A stretch of 64,000 nucleotides of DNA from Diadema setosum (taxonomy: Eukaryota; Echinodermata; Echinoidea; Diadematoida; Diadematidae). The stretch spans positions 12,238,600 to 12,302,599 of the forward strand of contig CM067059.1 in assembly GCA_033980235.1 (NCBI GenBank). Direction: 5' to 3'. The translations under genes and the position numbers were made by a program. Below are positions 1-14,384 of the stretch, piece by piece; position 1 is the first letter of the stretch, and the number at the start of each line of letters is the position of its first letter. The notes beneath the pieces are model-generated. The model ran no database searches. It saw nothing but the letters and a program-made list of their open reading frames with translations, and had not been told where the DNA came from.

Positions 1-792
1 TAACGCTCATGAATTAGCGTCACAACGTGACCTTTAAGGCCACCGTACTCCAAGGCTTTCAAGCTTTCAATGGCAGCGAAAGGGCGTCGTCATCCGCGCG
101 CGACCTTCTAAACTTTGGCGGCATTGGGTGGCTGCAGCGGGCGCCACCGATCTCCGACGCGGGACGTAAACTTATCTTTCCGATGAAACAATGGATGCGA
201 TCAATCACCATGGAGATACTATAGTATAAGTGGAGGAGAAAATGAATATCATCCCATCGCCAAAGTGACGGTCTCACCAATTTATTCCCCCATGTGAGTA
301 CAATGTAGCACTCCTAACTTGATTTTCCGTAACATATATTTCACCTTCATCGAATTAGTATACTCGCTTACCCCACACATGCATAAATTATATGAACATC
401 TTGTTAAGCATCATATCAAATCATATTTGTGATCAGTGATTCTTTGAAGGTCAAGGTGGTATTATTTCTTTTTCAGAGAAAGAGAATTTCACAATGAGAG
501 ACATTTATGTGTCATACCTGAGCAAGAAATGCTGCAGCACGGATGAGCATAGGTAATAGCATTACGGCTGTATTGTGATCGCTGGTGACAGATAATTAGT
601 CATTTAAGATATTGAAGAGAAGGGTTTACCAAATTCTATTCCTCCCATAGCCATCGCAACACCAAGGAAAATACCATGATGATGCGCTAAGGATAAACAG
701 ACCGCTGTGAAAAGGTACTCAGTTTACTCCTCTACCTCATCCTATGGTAGTCAACTGAGGGGCAACCTCCAACCCCTCCCTCTCCGCCTCAG
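1..792. other. No gene recognised, left edge
   Basis: I see no supportable gene here. Positions about 60-190 are somewhat richer in CG than the surroundings, and short open frames exist on both strands. None resembles a family I know or has convincing splice borders. Confidence 0.4.
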
Positions 793-1166
793 GGATCTCA
801 CCCACCTCGCTCCAGTGCCTGAGAGCCGTGATGGCGGATCAAGGTTGGGGGTCAAAGGTCGGGTCGGTCGGAGCGGAATATGACGGGATGATCGAGCGCA
901 TGGATGAAAGATGGACAAATTACCGTGAAAGAAGGCCTAAGCCCCAGCGACAACCATCACCATCATCCTCATCACCACCCCCTGCTTCCCCTCCTCCTCC
1001 TCCTCCTCCTCGTCAAGTCGCGGCCGAGTGTCTTGCCGATGCCAGCTCAAATTCTACTCAAGCGCTGCCAGTCCCGGACGAGGAAAGAGGAAAAAAAAAA
1101 AAACCAAAGTGGAGACCATTCTTGAAGTCCGCGATGTTGCGAGTTACTGATGGATGGAATTTGTGA
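793..1166 (+). CDS. Possible terminal exon of an unrecognised gene
   Basis: An open frame follows a plausible splice acceptor (pyrimidine-rich CCGCCTCAG ending at 792) and runs to a TGA at 1164-1166. If it is spliced at 793, two bases complete a codon from an upstream exon outside the window. The frame reads ISPTSLQCLRAVMADQGWG and continues with a charged stretch (MIERMDERWTNYRERRPKP), a Ser/Pro-rich low-complexity run with eight or more prolines, a KKKKPKW basic patch and the C-terminal RVTDGWNL. An AATAAA lies 333 bp downstream. I do not recognise the protein. The charged, tryptophan-containing composition looks more like coding sequence than chance, but it could be an open frame in unique noncoding DNA. 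A start at the ATG at 831 is possible if it is not an internal exon. Confidence 0.3.
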
Positions 1167-1498
1167 AGCTTGCCGTCATTCGAAGACGGTTTTTGTGCGA
1201 TGACGTGTATGCACCTTGCTGATCTCTCCTTCTACCATCCTCATGCATCTCTTTCTTCATTTTCTTCTTCTTCATCTTCTTCTCCTTCTACTACCTCTTC
1301 ATAAATTCTATTGTACATTGGCACCTTTCTCCCAGGCAGACTTAACTCTGTAGATGATGATCGAATTGTTTCCTTTGATTATAACGTTTTAAAGGATGCA
1401 TGATTGTTCTATTCTTAGATTGTGTCAATGATATGTTATGCAGTATGTACCTAATCTTGATAACGATGTACATGTACTGTTCCTCCCAGAGATTTTTA

Positions 1499-1504
1499 AA
1501 TAAA
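1499..1504 (+). terminator. Possible polyadenylation signal AATAAA
   Basis: AATAAA lies 333 bp after the stop of the candidate exon ending at 1166 and is followed by a T-rich stretch. It is meaningful only if that exon is real. Confidence 0.25.
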
Positions 1505-3340
1505 AAGTATATTTTTAAGAAAAATGAAATTTGAATGGGAAAACATTGCTTCATCTCAGAAATCGACCACAGTGTGTGTGTGTGTTTTTTTTTAAAGAAA
1601 ACATAATCTATACATACTGTTTTACTGCTGTGCTCATACAATACATCTCATACATTCAAGGCCATTCGTATAAGTGTTTCGATTTTGGGCAGGGACAAAT
1701 CCCGAGCTTTTCTGCTACAGGAAATGTAAAAATCACTGAAGCAAAACCAAAATAAAAAGCCTGAAAACGGACGAGAATATGGCAAAGATTTTTTTGGTCA
1801 ATTTCTTCCTGCAAGAAAGTGGAATGTCTTCCTTTAATGCCGCTCTTCTTGCATGCATCCAAACACCACGTTATGCGCACGAGTCTCAAAAAAAGGCGAA
1901 ATGGATCAGCATACTAATATAGGGCTCTATCGGAGCTGGGAATAAAGACATTGATGGAGAACTGGTGACAGGTATAAGCCTAACAAGATTACGGGGTATC
2001 GACTGATAGGAGAAGCGGTAATGTAGAGGAAATCATTGTGTTAGAAAGGGAGAATAGAAGGAGAGAGATCAGGGATAGAGAACGAATGAATGAGAGAGAG
2101 GAGGGGGGTGATAGAAGGAGGAGGCAGTGATATATATAGAGAGAAATAAAAGACGATACAAGTGGTGAGTGAATCAGAGACCTAGGGTTCATTGACACGG
2201 TGAACAGATTGATTTGACCGGTTTCCATATATATAGGTGGAGCGAACTCCATACGATATGTATACCAAGCATGATGATAAAACACACTAGATACAATGTA
2301 GAACATAGATAATGGGTGCCGATACGAAGGTGTATGCTTGTAGATACTTAACGCTTCATGGCATATAGGCCCACTTGATTATTATCAATAATTAAGTGTT
2401 ATGCACTATAAAAAGCACGCCACATGCAGTGGTAAGTTCTTCCACAGTGTACACAATCCCTTTAACATACACGTGTACACACATGAAATTAATTTATGTT
2501 TTATTCAAACTAGCTTATATGCGTTCTTTGAAATCGAAAAGGATGATTAGATTAAAATCCGTACTGTACTTCACACAAAAAGCCCAAGTAGATTAAGAAA
2601 GGGTGAAATGTTGCGCTGCCTTTATACACTCTAGATGTTTGAATTTAATACACACGCAGATTGTAATTGTTAAAACATTTTCTTTCCTCCTTTCCTCCAA
2701 CCTAATACCACACCCCCCCCCAAAAAAAAAAAAAAATGTATGGAACTACCACATAAATGAAAGCGGAGTTTGAAGAGGTAAATTGAGGGGCAGGCATTCT
2801 CCGGCCACTGTGACTGAATGCGACCTCTTTGGGATGACGATGGCATACTTGGCGAGGTTTTCCCGCGTAGATCAAACATCGTCTGCTCTACTCAAAGACG
2901 TTCTTTCCACCCCTTTGAGTTGCTATATATTGTTTGGCGAGGGGGGCTAACTCTCATAGACAAACTATTAGGAGCACTCTTCCGCATCCCCCGCTACCAT
3001 CCACTTAAACGTTGGTTAATTCCCCTTCACCACCTTCACGTGTTTGAGGCAATCCCAAGGACTCCTCCACAGAGAAGATAGATTCATTGTTTCCAAGTTA
3101 AAACGCAAAGCCTCTTCGTAAATACATTGCTGATGGCAAGACTGACTGGTTACCATGATCAGCGCATTATATAAATACACTGAAACAGGCATGCACACAC
3201 CCATGAACACACTTACTCACACATGTAACAATTTTGTATACCTGTGTCCTGTATTTTGATGTCTGTAGATGTCTTTTTGTGTTGTGTGTAAATACATCAT
3301 GCATTATATTCGCAAGTATGATACTTGATGTGTTTTAAGC

Positions 3341-3380
3341 GTGTGTGCGTATGTGTGTGTGTGTGTGTGTGTGTATGTGT
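3341..3380. repeat. (TG)n microsatellite
   Basis: Uninterrupted and slightly interrupted TG dinucleotides. Confidence 0.9.
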
Positions 3381-6300
3381 ACTCACAAACATGGAGTGTA
3401 TACTATATGAAAAGTACAGTTGAGGTATACATTACCTTTGAATTGGAAATGTCTGCGTTTCCGTAAACAGTTAGTATATATAGGGAAAACATGGATATGA
3501 ATGCGTTCCTTCTTTTTCACATACTAAAAATGAATATCATTAACTAAACTCGAAATATCTTTGTCGTTTGCTTGAAAAACTGTGTGTAAATAGCGCTGCC
3601 ACATTACACACGCGCGTCATTATCATCACCAGACGGGTTCCTCAGTAACAGCAAAAAGAAAGTATCGTCTTAAAGCTACTGTAGATCAAAGAGAGTGGTT
3701 CGAACTCGGCAAACAAAAACCGGGGGCTTTTCGTTTCTCTGTAAGGACACTCCTCTTAAAACCCTAGACAAATTTGAAGAGGCTCTTTGCTCTGTTTAGA
3801 CTTCAAAGGGCAGACAAGCAACGACCTATAGCTTCAATCGTCTGTAGTTTTGTTTTCTCATTCTTGTACCTTAACGTCAGATAACTCCCTGTGACTCACA
3901 GAATGACACAATGGTCCAGACAGTTGCACCATCTGTGCTGCTATATAAGTATTATAAAGTATTCGTCTGTTTTTCCTTTGTTCAATAACAACGAATGGTG
4001 TCAAACGGATGAAACAATTTACTTCAACGGTACCAGACAACGAAGATCTAAAGAATGAATCTAAACATCCGTGCACCCTTAATGGCAATTTTATTTGTCC
4101 ATACACGACGGGTTAAGATGTTTCTTTCAGTAGCATACATTTTGAGATGGTTTCCACCGAGGAGACTTGAATTTCAAATATCTGTGTGTGTGCGTGTGTG
4201 TGTGTGTCTATGTGTGTCTGTATGTTCTCGCCGGGTAAGGCCTGCCGCAAAAAGACAAAAAAATCTGCTTTCGTAGACAAGAAATTAAATACGCATTCTA
4301 CTGCTTCGATTCGTTGTGTAATAATTAGGCTTAATGTGCATCCTAAATAAACAAAAGACACCTAACATCTACGCAAGATAGCATAATCGAAGTGTGTGAG
4401 CCGCTATAGTGTCCATCATTCGGCATTCTATTATGTGTACAGTGAGAACAGTGTGGCGAGTTGGGGAAAAGGGTGCACGTCCCAGGGTTTTGTGTTGTGA
4501 TGTACCATGAATACACACTATGTAGCTGGTCAACTGTGATAAAACACACTGTGGCCAGTGTAACAAAAGTGTATATAATATGAACTGTTCGTACTGTGGA
4601 AACTGTTTGGATTATTCGAGATCGCACTGTGTCAAGTATAATGTCCCCCTTTGAGATATAGGTTCGTTTGACAAGTTCGTTTGTCCTCGATCATTCTATT
4701 TTCTATTATGTTACAACTTCTGTGTATCCTTCAGTCAATGAATGAAGGCGGGAGAGTGTAATTTATTCATATATCTCTGCGTGTGTATGCTGCAGTTTTA
4801 AATATTGATAAAGATCTAACTGTTCGAGATCCACACTCGGGTCATCACACTGTGGCATACCTATATCTGTGCCGCGCGATCCGAGGTGTGGGTTAGACAC
4901 CGTCTCGCCTTTCTCCCTCAGTCACTGTCCATCATGTTATAACCTCTTGACTTCCTTAACAGTGAATAGTGGAGGGGAAGTGTAATACATTCTCCATTCT
5001 TGTCTGAGAGTGTGCATGCCAGGGGAAAGGAGAGGGTAGGTAGAGGGGGAGAACGCGAGCTATATAGGCTGCTTTAGTACGTCCCCATTGTGAAACCGAA
5101 TAGGTTTATCCCGGTATTGGTTTGCGTGGATCAACATGCGAAGCCTCTGGGAAAATGCAATGTGCGACTCCTTATACATCCATCAACGTTCCGATCTCCT
5201 TTGGAAAGGTAACACCCCGGAGAATGAAGCTGAAACATTTCTGGATACAATAACAGATGCTATCCCCTGTTTACACGGGCTAAACCCAATAAAAGCACTT
5301 AATTCAAACATCTGCCTCGTCCGGCTACAGACCCGAAGACCTTTGCGGATGCGCGCGCGTAAAGCCCCGCTGCCCAACCTGTAAGTCCCACCCATTGGCG
5401 CGGGCTTAGCCGAGTTGTTAAGCCATTGTCTCCGAGATAAGATGATTTTCAATGTTTTACACATACGGCACACACGGTCCATGTAGACCTACTCGATAAC
5501 TTAAACCGCAACAAAGTCATACATACAGCGAACGTCAAGATTTATCTTCAGGGCGCAACTCGTCATCTTTCTTTCATTTCATTCTTGTTTTGAATCGTTC
5601 TTTGTTCACGCTGAACGCTCCTAGAGATGTTTAAGTTAGTAATCCTCATTCACGGAGCTCCATTGGACTGCTTAAAAGGACTATACGTTTTTAAGGTCTA
5701 TGGTAATGATTTTTGTGATGAACCTATATACCAGAACATAAGTTGTATTGTCAAAATCTTACTTTTACACCGACGTACACCAACCCATCCACCCACCTAC
5801 TTGCACGAGAAATGAATTCATCTTGTCGCCATGTTAGGAGACACTCTAAAGAGTAACAGGTCGAGGAAATAAATTTATACAATGTATTGCAACTTTCACA
5901 GTCGTTTAAAAATTTACACAACTTCATCACTGAAGGTGAGTCTAAGGAGGAAGACGTCTCACCTCCCTGATTACCCGTAAGCATCATCTCCCTGAGAGTT
6001 ACCAGAGATTAATGGTTCTGACAACTTGGGAATACAATGCACTATAGTAGGCACAGACAAGTAGAAATAAATGAGCGAAGACGAATTCCTCCCTCCTCTC
6101 CCCCCCCCCCCAAAAAAAAAGGATATTGATGAAGACACAAATAAAAAAAACACAAAAACACCAGCTCCCCTGTTTTGTTTTGTTTTTTTTTTCATTTTAT
6201 GTACTATATAACTAAATAAGCAAAACAACAAGAATAACGACGACGACGACAACAGTAACAACACCAAATACACAACAGGACAAAATCATAATAGCAAAAG

Positions 6301-8268
6301 AATATACTTACATCAGTATACCGACTGGAAGTTGCCGATGCGATTTTGTGTCGAATAAGTACAGAGGTCCTCTTATCATCAAACACGTCATAATGGATCG
6401 TGACGTCTTAACATGGATCGGCAAGCGATGTTGTAATGCATTGTGACAATGCCGACATTTTCCTCATTCTTTTCAAACCCTCAGTAGGGAAGAAGAACGA
6501 AAAAAATATAACAAAGCAATGAGTAGAGAAGACTCCTTTGGAACTATAAGAAGAGAAAATAAAATGCTCCCTGAGAAAGTACAGTAACTTTCATTCATTT
6601 TCACAGCTTGAAATAATGGAGGCCGATGGTTTCGAGATGAAGATTTTATTTGATACAACATCTTGTTTTAAAATGACAATGTGATGTTCTCGGGGAAATT
6701 TACTTGATGACTCTCTTGTCTGCTCCCTGAATTCAGTCATGTAAATTCTGATTTCCCTCCAAGTTGATAACCATGATTTTTCTCTGATTGACTTATACTC
6801 ATCGATATCATTTCACACATGACATGCATGAGTTTGCTAATCCGTCTGCCTTTACCAAGTATACCATTACCACGTGTGTCCAACCCTGTTACCCTATTTC
6901 CCTATTACACTGATTCTGCTTGAAAAGTATTGAAAGCTTACTTGATAAAAAGAAAAGACAAGAAGAGGAATACTTGAACTTGATGTATACCTTTAAGCAC
7001 AAAATGTCGGTCTCCCCATCCATGACCTCGAGTGCACCTCGAGCCGCTGTGGTCCCGGGCGATTGGCGTCATCTTCGCCCTAATTGCTCCATGACATTCT
7101 GCGACAAAACGGGACAAAACAAAATAAAACGAATAGAACAAAATAAAACAAAACGGGGCAGGGGGATATCAGATATCGTCTGTCAAATTTCGGCCAGGGG
7201 GCTTGAGTGCCATGTCGAACCCTATGACATGTTTACTCGTCCTTATTTCTGAAGACACATTTTGTAGTGCCCCGGTCCGCACCCATGTCTAGAAGCACAA
7301 GCAGTGTCCCGCCTCCTGGCGGTTGATCATTCCATCATAATCACGTGATAGTCATCACAGTCAAAAAGCCAGTCACCGGAGGCAACGACTTGACTGACTG
7401 TCGTCTATTTATTTTACTCCGCCCTCTTCAATTCCATTTTATTCATAGAGATCGCTGAAAAGCAGAAAATATTGATGTGGATTGGTTAATGTCTGCGGTG
7501 TGACGAGAGGCTGTCTTCGAAAAGAATCGGAGAAGAAAGACAGATACAGATAATTAAGATGAGACAATGGGTTCATGATTCGTAACTATTTAGAACATGT
7601 GCAAACTGCTAGAGCTGATGATAATGGAAATATTATTATGCTGATGTTCACGTTTGCTGATTGGTTAGATTTCCTAGGAAGTTATTCCATTATTATGTTT
7701 AATATAGCAATTAAGCAGACAAAGTCTCGTCGGATGCAATGAACACGATGATCATGATCGCAGATTTTGTCTGTACCACTAAGGCATCGAGAATGCTCGC
7801 CGCAAAGTCGTCGGTATTTTGCTGTTGCACGACATCTGCTGACTCTTGCTGGAAGCCAAACCTTACCCCTTACCCCAAACATAACAAATCAATCGTATGA
7901 AGTGAAGAACTTACCTAGTTACCTCTCCATTCCTACGCGTGTATCTCCAAGGATACGGGGTAAGGATTGCCAGATAATACCGGTAATTATTTGTCAATTT
8001 GTAACATAAGTCCCTATCAGGTGTGATCATCCAGCTCGCTTGGATCTTTCCTGAAACTAAGACTATTATTGTCGAACCTAGCTTGGGGACAGGGATGACT
8101 TGAGTGACATCGTCGAGAGTAAGACAATACCATGATTAAATGGGGTAGGACAATTGTCGGGGAAAACAACTTATGCCGCCAGCGCTACTCGGCGGAGGGC
8201 GCATAGAATGTGTTGCGTCTGTGACTCACATATCACTAGCATTGCTTAAAAACATGAAAGAGCCCATA

Positions 8269-8307
8269 TGTGTGTGTGTGTGTATGTGTGTGTGTGTGTC
8301 TGTGTGC
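8269..8307. repeat. (TG)n microsatellite
   Basis: TG dinucleotide run with one TA and one TC interruption. Confidence 0.9.
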
Positions 8308-9879
8308 TTTTTCCCCTAGATTTTTTTTAAAGGATCACAATATATATTATATTCACTTCGACAGTGATAAAGTAGATTTCATGACGTCAAACAGGGTCCC
8401 TCAACATAAGATCCTGCTTTCTTCTTCTTCTTTTTTTTCAATTGCAATAACGAAACAAAACGAATTGCAAACTCTTATGATTTTGTTTTTAGGTGTTTAG
8501 GCTTAAGATCTGTGTCCCTGGACTAAATATTCATCCTTTTTGTCTTGTCTGACTCAAGTGTAAATAAAATGGGTACCTGACAATGCTTGGTTAATGATAA
8601 TGGCGAAAACTGGAAAATCACTGAGCGCTAATCATGAAGAGGCTGCACTTCTTCGGGTACTGAAGGCGTTAGTTCCTTAGCATTTCTGATTTATTCATAG
8701 TCACTCTCACTCCCAACACGATTCTGTATGCATGGGGCCTAGAATCGTTTTATCAGTTCTATAAGAGTCCCCGGCTGCCTATACAAAATGCGTACTATTC
8801 ATCTGTAATTCATTTATCAACTTGATGAGGGTGTGAAGACTTAAAGTGATTTTAAGACCTTGATAAAGAGTAAAGTGATTTCCGAATTTTTGATGACCTT
8901 TATTTTTCTCTAACCTATACAGCACATGCGTTTATAGATACGCGTGATTCCCAATACACACTGTAAAAAATACATACTATAAACGCAACCATTTAGAAAA
9001 AAAAAATCATTTAGAAAAAAAAAATTGTTGTGCAATCCTGTACGATCGAGTCGACAAATGACTTTACACAGCGAGAAAAGCAAAAGGCAGTTTGAGTATT
9101 TTAAAAAAATGCAAACAAAAAAATTGCTCAGTTTGTAAATGAGAAGAGTTCCATCGGCGTATCTGCTGACCATCATGCAAACGCTGTGCCTAAAGAAATT
9201 CTATTTACTTTAGATTTTGTGCAATCAACAAATTACACTGAAAAAGATGAAGTTAACAGTCACCTGTGATTAGTCACGCACGATCTTTCATCCTATGCCA
9301 CAGGATTTCGAGGCAACAGCCTAAAATAGAGACTGATAATGCATGGAATTGATCCTCTGCAGTCATTGCTATCATAATGTTCTTCATGTAGTCATTTAAT
9401 ACAGCGCCGCTTGCGTTCGTCATGGAAAAAGCAAAAACGCAAAAGCGAAAAGTCACGTGATAGATCGCGTCTTGATTTCAACCTATCCCGCGGCGGAACT
9501 GAATTGAGGACAGGGCTGTGAAAAAAGAGAATTGTGTTTTGGCGCCTTATTTCGACTTCCTCCTCACTCTCCACATGCAAATGGCAAAGTGTGCTGTCTG
9601 CAAACCCAAGACTGATGTTGTTAAAGTCATTATAACCTTGCCTCCATGCGACTATAAGGACATTTTATAGAACCTCAAGAACAGGAGGGCATGATTAACC
9701 CGCAACCAGATTCATTTTTTTCTTCTTAATCTCTCTCCCTTTCTCTATTTCATAGATGAATTCCATCCATACATTCACCGAATTCATCAGATGTGAGAGT
9801 GAAATCTGAGCTTTGCCACTTTTCAGAGCTCAAGGGCGGTATAAAGAAAGTATAGAAATACTCGCAAATTCCTCGTGGC

Positions 9880-10080
9880 CTAGATCCGCCTGCAGTGAAA
9901 GAATGCCCGGGTCAAATTGAGCCCAAAGGATCTGCTCGTGTCGGACCCGATACCGGGTCGAAATTGACCCGGCATTTGGTAAACTTGACAATTGTAATCT
10001 ATCGAAAATTGATTCAAATTGGCCCAATTTGCCGTAATTTTCGGCCCAGAAAAGGGTGAAGACCCCATAGTTTCGAATCA
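9880..10080. repeat. Degenerate unit with CCCGGGTC / GACCCGG motifs
   Basis: Several related words recur within 100 bp (CCCGGGTCAAATTGAGCCC, CGGGTCGAAATTGACCCGG), giving an inverted-repeat texture. The minus strand is open for 83 codons. This may be a transposon remnant; I cannot name it. Confidence 0.35.
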
Positions 10081-10553
10081 TTTTGACCTTGGATTCTTTT
10101 TTTAAGACTATGTATCATCCTTGATTTAAAGTACGTTCTTCTCCCCCCTCCCAAATCGATACGGCAACGTCGTCTGCTAAATTATCCAAAGGCCTTCAGA
10201 GACAATCGCTCCATAGGTTCACCTGATTCATTGATGCAGAAGCATTCAGGGGCCCTTTGCATCAATAAATAAACAGGAGATTAGGCTGAGGAAGGAAGAC
10301 GAGGGCGTGGCTTACACACTTTCTTTTAGCAACGAAGCTCCCTCGACCTTCTCTTCCCAACTCCCTGATCTTCCTATCAAAGAACAGAAGAAAACCCTCC
10401 CTTGATTGAACATTTTACCGACGCAGAAACGGGGATGTGTGGAGAAACCAAACTGCGCTCGTGTAATTAGGAATCTGATAATAATTATTATATTGATGCT
10501 TCTTTCTCTTTTTTCCTGTCTGCAGTCTTTGTTGTAGACATTCGTTGTGGACA

Positions 10554-10596
10554 TGTGTGTGTGTGTGTGCGTGTGCTTAAGTGTGTTTGTGTGCGC
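10554..10596. repeat. (TG)n microsatellite
   Basis: TG-rich dinucleotide run with short interruptions. Confidence 0.85.
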
Positions 10597-11769
10597 TTCT
10601 GTGTCTTCTTATTAATACACTTTCTTGTTTTGTGCTGTGCTTCGACTTGATCGGATGGCCGACATCTGTGCGAGTTTGTCCTTTACGTGGGCATCTTTTA
10701 TATAACACAGTGATTTTATTGAAATTCTTCTTGTAATTATTGTATTTGAAAGAATTTAAGTGATATTCGAAAAAAAAAAATCTGAATTGAATTGACCTGA
10801 ATTGATGTTACTGGCCGGTTTCAAATAGGACATTTGTATTCCAGAATGATCATGACAAGATCTAACATATAAGATTGAGGTGTATAATTAGTTACACTCT
10901 GTACCTTTCAAAAAAAGAATCGTCTTATTATAATAGGAAGCTGATACACGACAACAAACAAGGTCTTCAAAGAGGTAGGAAATATACTGTAGTCAAATGC
11001 CAATTATTTTAAACCAGCTCTGCGTTCATACATCCATAATAATTCATTAGCGTTTGCATTACGTCATGAAACATTGAGATGTCCCATCTTTTTTGAAACA
11101 GCAAAGAAAACAAAAGCAAATACAAAAACATAAAAGTGCATTAACACGGATGAAGTGCAGTCAACGGATCAATAACTTATCGGTCCATCGTCGCTGATTT
11201 ATAGACTAAGAAACCGAATCCTCCTCCGGTCATGAATATGCATTATAATGACGTCATTTATTATTTGTAGTAATGACAATGACAATAAAGGCTGTCTCGC
11301 GGGGACAGAGGATGTTATCATTTCATCGTGTACCCTATCAACTAAAACAGTGTACTTCTCTTTCTCATTCAATGCACATCTAAAAGAGTACTGGTTGTCG
11401 AAATATATACACAGCTGACACTAATGTCCTTGATTAGAATTTTTTTTTCAAGTTTTTGTCTCTCCTTAACAATGATATAAAAATCTTTTGAGACATTCTT
11501 GCCTTTCTTCTCCTTATTAATGATTATAAAGGGGCAGCTATTTGTACATACTATCACATTCACACAAGCGCAAATTCCTCCCCCTCCCCTAAAAAAAAAA
11601 AGACAAAACATGTACGTTCAGAATTCACGCTGTCACACTTGCACCATTACCATGATTACATACACTCTCACATGAAGTAAAGGATACAGCGACTTCATTC
11701 AAATCACACACCACAAAACATACCTGCACCTATACACTTATAAAGCAAGAATAATAGATCCCACAGTTT

Positions 11770-12136
11770 GTCGCCTTTCCCTTAAATGTACACTGTTGTT
11801 AGTAACAATATAGTAATGTGGATGTATCAGATGGGGAGGTATACAAGTCAAGCTCTCCTTATGACTGTGGTCTCCCGTATTGTATTTTTTTCTCCCTTGC
11901 TTTATACGTATTCTATGATTATGATATGCAATGTCGCTTTTATTCCTGTGTGTTTTGTTATAGGAACAGTGGTGTATTGCGGAACTGACAACGCCTACAT
12001 ATTTTGTTTGTTTTGTTTTTGAAAATTCTTACATTTCATTCTGTATATCCATTTGTTACTGTACTTTTAAAAAGAAAGAAATACAGTAATCTAACCAAAT
12101 CAAATCAAATCAAATCAAATCGATTAAATCAAATCA
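11770..12136 (+). mobile_element. Retroelement 3' end with (CAAAT)n tail (tentative)
   Basis: A T-rich, gene-free segment ends in a clean pentamer tail, CAAATCAAATCAAATCAAAT, from about 12,094 to 12,136. Short tandem tails of this type are usual at the 3' end of non-LTR retroelements (CR1/L2-like). No reverse transcriptase is present, so this would be a 5'-truncated copy. It could also be a plain microsatellite. Confidence 0.4.
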
Positions 12137-14384
12137 TGAAAATGAAGATAAAAGAGCGTCAATGAAAGTGTGGGATTTATGTCTGTAAAGAACATACTTT
12201 GATGAAAACTCAAAGTGGATAAAATGTCGCCTGTATAATTTTTCGTTTTTAGGGAGATTCTCTTTTTCAGTGTATCATTATGCTTCTTTCAATTATATAG
12301 GAATTCAGCTAATCATTCACAGCAGATGTGATCGCCATCAATTATTTGAATGACTGAATACACAGTATTGTCAGGTACAAGCTCTAATGTAAGAATAAAA
12401 ATCATGGTAACAATCCACATTCATTTGAAACGTTGAAGCAGTGTAAGATTCCTCTTGAATAGACGGACAGACTGTTTTGAGCAGTATTTAGCCCACTGTT
12501 ATATATTTACATAATATTTCCAGTTCGTAGAATATCTTTGAAGTTTGCTGTTCTTCAGGTGTAATAGACAATGAACATAGACAAGAAATATAGCACAGAG
12601 AGTCTGAGTAAACGTGCGCGCACACACACACACACACACACAAAATAGCAAAGAACTCACAATCATGAATGAAATAAGACAAGTGCAAATATTCAGCCTT
12701 CCAATACACTTCATGAATATATTATTTCGCATTGCTCTTAGCAATGAAAAGTATAGGAAACCGCAAAGAAGCGTATGCATTTTTGAATCCACAAAATTCT
12801 TTTAAAAAATGTTGGAAAACCGTATATTCTGCCCTACACATGACTGCCAAATACAGAAGCATAATCCGATAAGAGAATAATGGAAGCTCGCGGATTAAAG
12901 TGAGACATATTTTGTCATCACCATCTCCCGTTCTAACTGCATTTACCCAATACCACAAAGAGCTTGTCGGAATGAATACTAAACAACGCGTCATCCACGT
13001 TCTCTCTCTGAAGTCTGCAGTCATTGACTGCGCAGTCAATTTGCTGCACGATATAGGATAAGATTTCAAACAATACGCGGAAAAAATATGGCCATAAAAG
13101 TGCAGCCTTCTCCCCCTTCCCCATCACCCCACCCCACCCCGCCGTTGTCCTTGTGCATCTCCCAGTTTTGTAGGGTTCAACTGGGATTCGGATTTCGTTC
13201 ATTTCCAGCGCATTAACGAGTGACATTCATTCTTGTTCCTCTCTGCCGCTCCAGCCCAAAGAGCAAAGCAAAGCAAAAAAGAAAAAAAAAAGTCATCCCA
13301 GGTCTCTCCGGGAGATGAGGGTTGGATGCGGGCCCTGACACCTTGGAGTGGCAATTTCCACGGGGTGATGATGAGTGGTATCGGGTTGTCATGGCGACGA
13401 TGCACCCCAAAAAGAGAACGTGAAGAATGAGATGTTGCAGGTGGAAACTATAATGATATGAGGTTGAGGCCATATGGATAGAGAAGGCAAATAGAGAAAT
13501 ACACAGAATTGATGGAGAATAAGAGAATAAGACGGGGTGAGGGAGAGATAAAAATATGAACAGAGAGAGGGGGAGGAATCTAAGGAGAATGAGAAATATA
13601 AACTCTGTGTCCACTCATTTGTATGTGTGTAAAAAGATGAGGAAAGAATCTCATATGAACTTCATTACTTCCCTGTCTGTGTCATTTAATCATATTAATG
13701 TGTCTTCAAATTGTTTAACAGATACATTTTTATGTAGGACGTTACTGTCTCATACAAACGTTTTCAATTATTGACGTTCATCCATAATAGCTTCAATGCA
13801 CGATTTAATATTCTTGGGGAGAAACAAGATCAAACTTGTGTCTGGTCTATACTCAACACATTTTTCCTGTTCAGCCGGGCTGCTAGAAGGAATCGGAATT
13901 TGTTTTGTTTCTTGCTTACCTCTCATGATGTAAACACACACACACACACGACAATCTTCGCTTGTATACACACACGCAGACAGTGATGCGTGCACACACA
14001 CACACACACACAAACACATACACACACAAACAAACAAAGAAAAATACCTCCTGTCACTTGTACTTCTTTTTCCCATCATTTAGGTCACGGGCAGGCCAGA
14101 AGAGTGCAGTGACAGTGGGAATGTTGTCAATACCCCTCTCCCCCCCCCCCCCCCCCATCCCACCACCAAGTTGCTGAAAGAAAAAAAAAAGTAGAAAAGG
14201 GGAAAACCATCAGAAACGTAGATGTACATTGCGTGTGCATGCGCTGGGCGTATTATGTGCTAACAGCCTCGAATGATGAGATTTGTAACTTCTCAGTGAT
14301 CGCGCTATCTGGGCTACAACGTCATACACGAATAATATGCTGTAGGCCTCCGAGTCGTCAGGACGCGTAAAGAGGCGAAGCTAT
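12137..14384. other. Gene-free stretch with CA repeats
   Basis: No gene recognised. Simple repeats lie at 12,617-12,642 (CA), 13,933-14,040 (CA, interrupted) and 14,140-14,157 (C run), with a purine-rich patch at about 13,480-13,590. A 133-codon minus-strand open frame at 13,213-13,614 is pyrimidine-driven low complexity and matches nothing I know. Confidence 0.45.
13933..14040. repeat. Interrupted (CA)n microsatellite
   Basis: CA dinucleotide runs separated by short unique pieces. Confidence 0.85.

Larger units (their letters stand above)
1506..9800. other. Gene-free stretch with simple repeats
   Basis: I see no gene with recognisable protein similarity. The contents are a purine-rich run at about 2030-2160 and TG microsatellites at 3341-3380, 4182-4219 and 8269-8307. 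Short C/A homopolymer junctions lie near 2709-2740 and 6100-6120. The open frames here are short and look like chance. Confidence 0.45.
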
